Source of the DNA: Muricea muricata
Lineage: Eukaryota; Cnidaria; Anthozoa; Malacalcyonacea; Plexauridae
Reading direction: 5' to 3'
NCBI GenBank assembly: GCA_963855995.1
Contig: OY979724.1
Coordinates: 14,073,032 to 14,137,031 of the forward strand
Length of the DNA: 64,000 nucleotides
Positions 46,883 to 56,100 of the stretch are shown one piece after another (the first letter of the stretch is position 1; each line of letters begins with the position of its first letter). The notes under the pieces were generated by a model. That model worked only from the letters and a program-made list of their open reading frames with translations, ran no database searches and was not told the DNA's origin. The position numbers and the translations under genes were made by a program.

Positions 46883-49114
46883 ATGGCGGGTTTACACAGT
46901 AGTGTTTTTCTAGTCATGGTTTCAGGCCAAATCGAAATAGCTAGAGTAAGATCCTTGCTAAATTATGCATTTTGAAAGAAAACAATATTTTTTGTTAACT
47001 CTGTATGTTTCCTTGTAGTTCCCAGAATTTAACGAACTCTATTGCAAGTACAACTTTGTTTATGGTCAGGACTGGCTGGTCACGTCGGTAAGGGAAGCTT
47101 GATTTTAGCCAGTTTTACAAAAGTTTGTTTCTAGGATCTGACAAAAATTGCAAATTCCTTGATACGCTAATATGTACCGTAATCTCTCTATTTAGCCCCC
47201 TCCTCTCAAATAAGCCCCCCCCCCCTTATGAGTGAAAAAATGAGGTAGGCCCCCCCTCTAGTAAGCCCCCCCCCCATAATATATTTAAGAGATATGAAAA
47301 ATTTTTTCTCGTTTTCCAATTTCCACTCGTGTTGATATACCTGTATATCAATACGGAAAAAATGTTTTATATTTCTTTTATAATATAGCACAAAGAACTT
47401 TAACAGAAGAGTGGCGGGAAATTTTCTGTGTTGGCATAGAGTTATATCAACACGACTCTTAGCCAATCAGCGTTCAGAATTTACAAATGCTATATTATAA
47501 ATATATATATTATATGTTGTTATATTATATGTTACCATATATATTATATGTTGTTATATTTTTAATATAAATGTTGTTGTTGTATAATATCTTTTGTGTA
47601 ATGATTTTGAGTTTATTGCAGTTCAAAGAGATAATCTCCATCGCTGGTTTTTTGGATGAATGAATAAGCCCCACTCTTAATTAGTCCCCTCTCCAATAAG
47701 CCCCCCCCCCTTAAAAGGTCCTGAAATGAATAAGCCCCCCCTGGGGAGGGGGCTAAATAGAGAGAATATGGTATTAAATTTTCCCAAAATTCATTGTCAT
47801 TGTAAAAATAGGCATGCACTGTGTACTTGGAACACATTTTCGAAACAATTCATGTTTTTGTTTTTCAGGGTGTTGAGGAAGGTATTTCACAAATTACTCA
47901 AAAAAGCCATGACAGCAGACAATTATTTGTTTTTAACTTTCCACTGGATATTACTTTCAAAAGCACAAACCCGTTTGGATGTGAGTGTAGTTCGAAATTT
48001 GAAGCTTCTTAACTTATATTCGTCGTTCGAAATATAATTTTGTAGACCATGTAAATTTATTATCCCACGATAATAAATTAACCTGTTGTTTCCACAAAAT
48101 CATGTTTTAACTTGATATTTACCATGCAAACATATAAGGAACATATTGGTCCTTTGTTTTCAAAGCAACATGTTTATCTTAAATCAAACAATGCATGACT
48201 CAAGCTAAACATGGCTATGTTATAAATTAACAACATTTCCAGGGATTTCTCTCCCTAACGCATACATTGCAAAATCCAATCTAAGACTGCATTCAAATTT
48301 AAGTGTACCATAGTGTTACATAACAGTGTGCATGCACACAATAAAAAATAGGTTGAAAAATTAACAAAAATCTCAAAATTTTATTTTATGTATTATGCTT
48401 TAAGATGGTTGAAGTTGAAACAGCCTTTACGTGGTTTATTGTGCATTTTAGGGCCACAACTGGTGGTCAGCTGTTATGGACCTGATGCATTTGGTCATGA
48501 TGTTGTCAGGGGGTATGGTGCTGTTCATGTGCCCATTTCTCCTGGAAGGTTAATAACATTATACAGCCATAATTATCTGTCATGAAATTTTTCATTTCTT
48601 GTCAGAAAGCAAATTGCAATTAGTTGATGGTTGATACTTGTTGTCATTTCAGTCATTCACGAGACATTCCAATGTTTGTGCCTGAATCTTCATCAAGACT
48701 TCAAAAGTTCACAAGGTAGATGGGTACAATAATTGTATAATTATATGATTGGGTGTTGGTTTTCATTTATCTTTTTTACTTTTAGTTGGTTTTTAGGGAG
48801 ACGACCAGAATTTGTTGATCCCAAGGTTGTTGCTCAGGGGGAAGGACGTGAAGGTATATTAATTAAGTAATGATGTCAAAATTTCTCAAAAGATTATCTT
48901 GGAAGGGTGCATGAACAAAGTTATTATTTTTGTAGTGACACGAGTACGATCCCAGGGCAACATCAAGATCACATGGAATGTTATTACAAGGGACATGAAG
49001 AAGCTCGGCTACGATTGTGAACCAGCAAGTGTTGCAATTCCTTCGTTACATAATCCTACATCTACTGCGACCTCTGTACGTTCTAGGGATGAGGGTGGAG
49101 AAAATGAGTCATAG
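46883..49114 (+). CDS. B9D1: B9 domain-containing protein 1 (ciliary transition zone)
   Basis: B9D1 is a component of the MKS module at the ciliary transition zone, which controls protein entry into the cilium. Seven exons (46883-46945, 47019-47087, 47869-47980, 48452-48548, 48653-48715, 48786-48853, 48936-49114) sum to 651 nt and join in frame to 216 residues (human 204). The protein begins [18 protein letters not shown] and runs through [92 protein letters not shown] and [11 protein letters not shown]. These are the conserved blocks of the B9 (C2-like) domain in the expected order. The C-terminal tail after YDCEPAS is not conserved. All introns are GT-AG. It is divergent from IFT140 and tail-to-tail with SNU13. 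Identity is secure. Confidence 0.95.
47177..47771. mobile_element. About 595 bp element, C-tract rich, in B9D1 intron 2
   Basis: The ends CCGTAATCTCTCTATTTA and TAAATAGAGAGAATATGG are inverted, with TA on each side. Inside are many TAAGCCCCCCC units, a palindromic ATATATATTATATG segment and a block shared with 22890-23195. Confidence 0.65.
48073..48160. repeat. Diverged fragment of the 50960-51184 repeat family
   Basis: TTGTTTCCACAAAATCATG, TTTACCATGCAAACATA and AAGGAACATA match the right ends of the copies at 50960-51184 and 55462-55605. It lies in a B9D1 intron. Confidence 0.6.
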
Positions 49115-49489
49115 TGCGTATTATAGCATAAAAACAACCAACAATCACTCAATTCAACACATCCTGAGTGAAAATATGTTTGAGGCCCAACTGAACAACA
49201 GAAAGGAGATGGTAAAGAAATTAACCAGTGGACAAACTTGATACCATGACTTACTTCAGCAATTTGTGCAGCAAGATATACAGCAAACATTTATGGATAC
49301 AAGTTAAATATGTAAATATGTAAATGAAGTGTTAACTTATTTTGTTGTGTATATAGAATAATGTGGAGATTAAAAAGATAAATTAGATTTACTAGTCAAG
49401 AACTGGTTGTCCAAAATTGGACTAGCAATATGGATCTTCATTATAACAAAGCTATAGGATGATTTTTTATGAGTGATAATATTTTTAGA

Positions 49490-49590
49490 TGATTCCCTCA
49501 TTACACACATGACATGGAAGTTCCATTGGTCTTCATGGTTTTTGTAGTACCAAAATAATAGCAATGTCACATGTATGACAGGGGAATCAT
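49490..49590 (-). mobile_element. About 100 bp repeat, copy A (copy B at 57113-57210)
   Basis: On the minus strand it reads CCTGTCATACATGTGAC, then ATTTTGGTACTACAAAAAC, CATGAAGACC and GGAACTTCCATGTCA. The copy at 57113-57210 (plus) shares this order with about 75% identity by eye. Its own ends are roughly inverted (ACATGTGACA / TGTCATGTGT). It lies between the B9D1 and SNU13 3' ends. Confidence 0.65.
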
Positions 49591-49593
49591 GCT

Positions 49594-49599
49594 TTTATT
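49594..49599 (-). terminator. Polyadenylation signal of SNU13
   Basis: AATAAA on the minus strand, 72 bp past the SNU13 stop codon. Position and sequence are typical. Confidence 0.5.
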
Positions 49600-49670
49600 A
49601 ATAATACAATTATTATTTCCCAAAATATTTAAAATATAGAAATCCCATAGCATAGCATAGCAGCTTATTC

Positions 49671-52529
49671 TTAAATAAGAAGTTTTTCTATTGAATTCTG
49701 TAAGGACTGAATCTGTGGTTTGAGTTGTGAACCCTCATTTACTGTGACTGCAGCTGCAATGACTGGTCGTGAAACACCACATGCCCGACCCAACGCTTGC
49801 TTTGAACGCACAAATACATATGGAATATTCTATGAATGAAAAACAATAACAAGTTACGTGTTGTTCTCAGTGCAATTACATCAATCAAAGTATTTATTCA
49901 AGGTACCCTAATACAATTATTAAGAAAACAAATAAATTCTAATTTAACAAAAAAAATATATGAAGGTCCTCGCAAGAGATTTTGGAGGTTAACCCTATAG
50001 TAAGATCCCTTATATAGCTATAATAAAATAATAATTAATTACGATATGAAATATTTACAGCGAGAATTTAGAAAAGACTGACTTATAAGTCAAGCCATTG
50101 AAAACTAACCTTATCTTCACAGAGTAAAGGTAAATGAAGAAGTATTTCCAATGGCTCCGTATCAGCAGCCATCACAACAAACTCAGCAATACCACGATTA
50201 ACACACTTGGTTGCTAAAAGGAATATTTTTGTTAAATTTTGCTCAAAAGTAATAAGTTTTTAATCCAGACGTAGGGTTTGAATTAGAGCAGAAAAGTCCA
50301 CCTGGGACCAGTGGTATCAAAGGCGTTTAGCTTAATTAAACAGTGGATAAGTCATAAGTGAAATTTAAAAATCACTTTTGCACTTAGTGTGGAACAGAAA
50401 TTGCGAGTTTAATACAATAAATATTTAGTTTTATATATAATTGTTCTTCTCAGGTCAAATAACTTTAGCTGGTTTGTTTATACAACATGCAAACTTGTTT
50501 TATACTATTGACTTATCCACCTTTAAACGCCTTTGATACAACCGGCTGCAAAACTTTTGCTTCCATATTCTTATACTAACCTTCGTTAGCACCCTTTCTT
50601 AGTTGCTTATAATTTGTTCCCTGCTGAACAAGATCCAAAATCTTGACAGTTAACTGTGCATCAGCAAGAGGATAAGCTTTGGGATTGACTTCATCACCAG
50701 ACTAAACAACAGACAGTATTTGTGTGACATGTCACTCTAAAGGCTAGTCTCGATTTTGTTATAATTGTACTAGCAAAGTCATCCTTTACAATACTATATT
50801 GTCTGGATCTATCTTTTCTTTTGAGCTGTATTCAAATTAGTTTCAGTGCTCTATTGCATTGGTCACTTTGATACATTGACTATCTTGGCTTAATGTTCCC
50901 AGTATGGGTACTGCAGTTAAACCTACATGAAGGTAAAATGATAAAATAGATTCTGGATAATTAAAATATAACTTTGTGGAAACACCACGTAAGTTTATTA
51001 TTGCAAAGCTTTCGATCTGTAAGCTCGGAACTTTGTCAATGCTAATAATGCTGCATTATTATTAGCACTGATGAAGATCCGAGCTAACCGATTGAAAGCT
51101 CTGTGATAATAAACTTATGTGGTGTTTCCACAAAATTATATTTCAATTTGTAAATCACCATGCAAACATACAAGGAACTTAGCTGATTCTGGATAGATTA
51201 TAGAATGCCTGGCCACTTTTAACAGTATTTAGTTTTGGGGGATACACAGTCATTTAAATGATGTATATGATTATAGTTGTGGTTTAATGTTTAAAACATT
51301 AATAGAATGGGTTTAACTTTTATATTTCAAATATATGTGGATGTGCATTCATTAAAATGATATAATTATAGTTGTAGTTCAATGTTTTAAATATTAAGGG
51401 GAGATTGGGTAACTGTTATATTTCAATGATACGAAGATACACAATTATTAAAATGACATAACTATATGAGTAGTTTAATCTTTAAATAAGCAATGATTGA
51501 ATGACGTAAGTTTTCAAGTAGTTTAATATGTAAGATAGCGAGCAGGTAGAGAGATTTATAAACTGTTACTGTAAAAAGCATTCATTGTTATCTACTCATC
51601 ATAACTGCTCAGACAAATATTTAAAAAGCATTGGAAAGCACATTTGTTATTTATTCGGCATTTGCCTGTTCAACGGTTAGCAAAACTTGTTTAATTCAAA
51701 GTTGTTTAATGTTTTGAGTTATGGCTTTGTGACAGTGTCCCTAATCCTAACTCTAAACCTAAGTCTAGCCCTAAAACTCATGAAATACACGATATATTTA
51801 TAGAGTGTATAGAGTGCCATGATTTTATATCACTGCACGTGTGTATATCTATTCAAGAGTGTAATGTGACGAGTCTTTTAAAGAACGAAGCAAATACATG
51901 CATGTGAACGTGTTTTAAAAAACGAGGAAAACTCATGAAATACATATTTATATGATTAAACTACTTGAATATTTACGTTATTTCAATGACTGTGTATCCA
52001 GGTATCATTGAAATATAATAGTTACCCATTCTCCTTTTAAATTTATGACTATGTATCCCTGTATCCCACAAAACCAAACACCATCAGAAGTGCCTGGGTA
52101 TTCTATAATCTAGCCCAGATTATGTTTTCGAGCAATAAGTGTCTGCTCGAAACATCAAATTGCGCTCATATCATTTAGGAAATGAAAGAACTTATATCTT
52201 TGTGCATATATAATATGTATGCATATATATATATATATTTACAACCATGGCAAAAATATGGTTGCTGTGATAACCTTGTAGTACTTTTAAAAAATGTGAC
52301 AGATCACTGGTTTTAAAGTAAAGTGAGATAATTTGCAATAGGAAAGTTAGTTGTATGACTTTGGGTAGCTAGTTTATATGAGTTGAGTTTGGAAGTGCGG
52401 TATTAGTCTGGGGAGTATTGGGTTAATAGCTTTCATACTAAAGCAAGCCTAGTCTGCCATCAAAAATGCTTTCTACTTTCACCATAAATAACAACCATCC
52501 TAAATAGAGATAAAGTAAAAACTTACCAT
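49671..52529 (-). CDS. SNU13: SNU13 / NHP2L1 (15.5K) RNA-binding protein
   Basis: SNU13 binds kink-turn RNA. It nucleates box C/D snoRNPs and is part of the U4/U6.U5 tri-snRNP, acting in the nucleus and nucleolus. Four exons total 387 nt, giving 128 residues, exactly the human length. Exon 1 (52529-52527) is only the ATG, followed by a GTAAGT donor. Exon 2 (50701-50581) encodes [16 protein letters not shown] and [11 protein letters not shown]. Exon 3 (50213-50110) encodes [20 protein letters not shown] and HLPLLCEDK. Exon 4 (49829-49671) encodes [20 protein letters not shown] and ends SIEKLLI. The L7Ae-type RNA-binding residues ([17 protein letters not shown]) are all present. The last exon is 3' to 3' with B9D1. 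Its introns hold two large repeats. Identity is secure. Confidence 0.97.
50960..51184. mobile_element. Foldback element with 11 bp target duplication
   Basis: The identical 11-mer GATTCTGGATA lies on both sides (50949-50959 and 51185-51195). Inside, CTTTGTGGAAACACCACG and TGTGGTGTTTCCACAAA are inverted arms, as are CTTTCGATCTGTAAGCTC and its counterpart near 51090. The right tail (TTTCAATTTGTAAATCACC to ACAAGGAACTTAG) recurs at 48073-48160 and 55462-55605. It is in SNU13 intron 1. A variable-length duplication suggests target-primed insertion, perhaps a Penelope-like or other retroelement remnant; this is an inference. Confidence 0.7.
51200..52110. mobile_element. About 910 bp foldback element with internal repeats
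   Basis: The outer ends TATAGAATGCCTGGCCAC and, inverted from the right, TATAGAATACCCAGGCAC correspond. Further inward GGTAACTGTTATATTTCAATG and the reverse of ATTGAAATATAATAGTTACC also match. The left arm contains three diverged units of about 115 bp. Near 51741-51780 lies degenerate telomere-like sequence (CCCTAATCCTAACTC). It is in SNU13 intron 1, just beside the 50960-51184 insertion. Confidence 0.65.
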
Positions 52530-53171
52530 TATTCAAGCAGCTTGTGGATCCTCTCCGCTAAAGCTTCACCGAGGCCAAGAGAAAAGCCAGAAAATAACTC
52601 CAAAAATGTAATTTACAAACGTTAATAGTCAACACGTGCAGAAAATTTTGAATTAGTTCTACTGGTGCCTCCACTTTGTAATTTTATACGTCATTAACTG
52701 GAAGCACAAGAAATTTCCGTCACCAATCAAATTCGTCGTTTTAATAAGAACGAAGAATTTGATTGGCTGTCCTACTTTTCTTTGTCAAATTTCATGCGTC
52801 AAAGGCTTTTTAACCGTGTAAATAAGGGGTTTTTGATAAATTTACATTCAAAACACATTTGACACATGAAATTTGGCAAAGAAAATTTGGTCGTGAAAAG
52901 GGGCATGAAAGAATAACCAAAATTCTTTAGACAGCAAAATCCAAGATTCCAATTTGACGACTGAGCTGAATATAACAGTTATTTTCAATTCAGTGGACCT
53001 GACTGCCACATAGATACTCTTTTGAGCATGATAAACCAGTAGGCAGATTTATTTCGATTTATTTATTGTCTTGCGTTCTAGGAAATGTACTAGGTTAGAA
53101 GGTAAGAGCGAGGATAGCGAAAGCAAAAGATATGATAATTGATCCATGTTGTTTTTTTCCAGTGAGAGTTT
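52530..53171. other. Intergenic: SNU13 promoter side and GALNT 3' flank
   Basis: It contains short inverted segments around 52740-52900 (TTTGATTGGCTGTC, AATTTCATGCGTC and reverse relatives), perhaps a decayed MITE. No gene was recognised. Confidence 0.45.
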
Positions 53172-56100
53172 TCAGTTCTTCACTTTCGGATTAAGCTTCA
53201 TCTCCCAAACTTGTTCTGGTTTACCATTGCAATTATCCAGAATCAGACTATTATCATTTCCAATTGAGACACACATGCCAGATAGTTTATGTCGGATGGT
53301 CTTTTCCTGGAAGAAAAAGCAAGAAAGGAAGGCTTCTTCAAAGCGGGACTATAGTTATAAATCTAACCATAAACTCATATTTTGTGGGAATGTAAAAGGT
53401 ATCGCTGAGTTTGTAGACTAATGCGCCTGGACGCATAATGCGTCCTTCTATATTGTTCGTCTAGTATAAAGACGGGGACGCATAATCCGACGAACTATCA
53501 GGCAAACCACGACAATAATTTTTTTCTGGCTTTTTCCATCACGGTTTTAGAATAGCTAGATTACATTATTCGTCTGTGTGCCGTCTTTATACACACAGAC
53601 GCATAATACGTCTAGACGAGCTATCGTCGATAGTGCGTCTGTTCAGACGAAGAACCGAACATAGTTCGTCCAGACGCATAATGCGTCTCTAGTATAAAAA
53701 CGGCCATTTACTTGAATTTTGTCGCGGATTTTGCATGCAAGGCAACCAGGGAACTAAATAATCTTTAATCAGTGATTTTTAGTTAGTATTAACTACCTGA
53801 GTATAATGAAATTCTTGGTTTCCTTGCAATTCATGACATCTGTAGAGATAAATCTTCGAAGTGGCAGCGTAATTGGGACCATCAAGGCAATCTTCAACAT
53901 TACGTAATTCATGGATATAACTGTATTGAAATTTCTGCAAATAAAAGAAAAGAAAAATGGGATCACGCTTCAAATTGAGTCATGTTCCAAAAAAAATTAA
54001 AAACACAACTATGTAATTATGACTTTAATTTGTAACATCTTTGTCACATGTACTCAAATGATATTTGTGATGTTAGTCCGAGTCCTTATCTGAGCGTAGT
54101 CTCATTAGTCAATTAACCTGCTAATGACATAACCAAGCAGCTGGCAGAGCATTGGGCTAGCATTGCAAAGGTCATAGGTTCAATTTCAACCGTGGTATGG
54201 CTTTGTTTGCAGCCAACCAGTGCAGCAGGTATAAAGAGAACGCTACATTGTATTTTCGTTAGCCCTGAAGGTTATTATCTGTTCGTTTAAAATGTGAAAT
54301 GCTTGACTTTGGTGGCGTGAAATGTGATTTGTTCAACGCCCATAAGGCGCGAGTCTCGATAGAAATGCTCGGTGGAATGAAAATAATAGATGTCGGTCTC
54401 TTGAAATGGGACTCGATTGTTCAAGTAAGAGTAAAATATATTCTGAGGCCCTTAAGAAGTCGATGCATATTAGAGAATTATGCATAATTGAAAAAATCTC
54501 CATGTGAAGGAAAGTGATAGATCTTTAAACGAACTGTAATGTTGACAAGACGTGAAACCATTTTTTAAGACTGTGAAACGTGATCGCCCCCCCCCCCCCC
54601 CCCCTACCACTTTCTATAAACGGAGAGGAAGTTGTAACACCACAGACAAAATTAGACTGGTTTCTACCTGCAATGAAAAACGAGGAGGAAAAGAAAAAAT
54701 ATGCACTGAACAGAAATACTAACTTGTGTCCAGCTATAGGATGAACAAGAAGACAATCCCATCAATTCACCTGGCCTGGCACCTTTCGTATCGAAGCACT
54801 GGTTTGTTTTTGCATTGCGAATCTGTAAAGAAATTACCCACAAGAATAACAATTCATTAAAGCACCAACTAGAGAATAAAAAGCAGTCTCTAAACCATAT
54901 TACTCAGGTGAATTTTCCTAAAAATAAAATTTTACTCAAAACACGGGCAATTACGTTTTACCATCTAAACAGAAGTAAGAAACTGTTTTGGAACATTATC
55001 CTTTTAAAAAATATTTGCAGTGGACTTAACTTATAACTTATAAGAAACTTATATAAGTGAAATTATGGAATATTCAATGTGTTTCATCTTACCAAGCCAG
55101 ATCCACGCAATGGTTCATAGTTTTGTCGAACTGTATCATTTAAGACGTTCTGCATATACCATTTAAAACTACGACATTTGAGCCTCTGTCGAAGAGCAAC
55201 ACGATCACTGATGTCTCCATAATTCCGAACATTTCTAAGTTCAGGTCTTCGCTCATATAACCATTCCTTGTAATCATCCATCCACACTTCAGCAACTCTT
55301 CGGAAGTTAATGACAACAGCATTTGGTTTTGGGTAAGAATAAGGCACATTCTTTCTGTAAACATGTCCCACTCTTGAACAAGGCATGTTGGCCATTTTCC
55401 CACCACACATCCAAATCTAGAAAGGTACATGCATGTACTGTAACAATGCCATTATTTTCCACTGGCAACAGTACTCATTATTATTAGCACTGATGAAGAT
55501 CTGAGCTTACGGATCGAAAGCTTTGCGATGATAAACTTACGTGGTGTCTCCACAAAATTATATTTTAATTTGATATTCACCATGAAAACATACAAGGAAC
55601 TTAGTACAAGACTGCATTTAATGAGACTAACCTTGAATGATAACTCATATTGTTCACCACCCCAAATCTCCATACCAGGATCATACTGGCCAAGTTTATC
55701 AAAGAATGTTTTGCTGATGGCAAAGAGACCACCCGCCATTACAGGAGACCTATTGAAAACAATGGGAATCCAATCCTCAACTAAAGTATGGGTGTGCCCA
55801 ATTTACTGAGATGGTATATAATTAAGTGTTTCAAACAAAAGGCCCTTTCTTGGTAAGCCAGTAGTACTGAATTCTGTTTATCATTGCAGGTATTTCAAGA
55901 ACCGCATGTGCTTCAGACAGAACTTAACCTACATTGGCAACTTTAGTTTAAGATATATACAATAATATTATTTTTTGAAACTATTTTAGGAGTTTTGATT
56001 GGTTAAGAGCTATAGGTGAAATCGTCACATCCGCTTAGTAGTTGCTCAAATTTGGGGTTGAAAATAAATATACGACATTATGAGTCATTTTGTCGTCGTA

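Noticed and set aside
54591-54604. C-homopolymers (also near 11930, 26074, 38200, 47216 and 59863)
   Set aside because: Ordinary poly-C runs; lengths are prone to sequencing error and carry no clear function.
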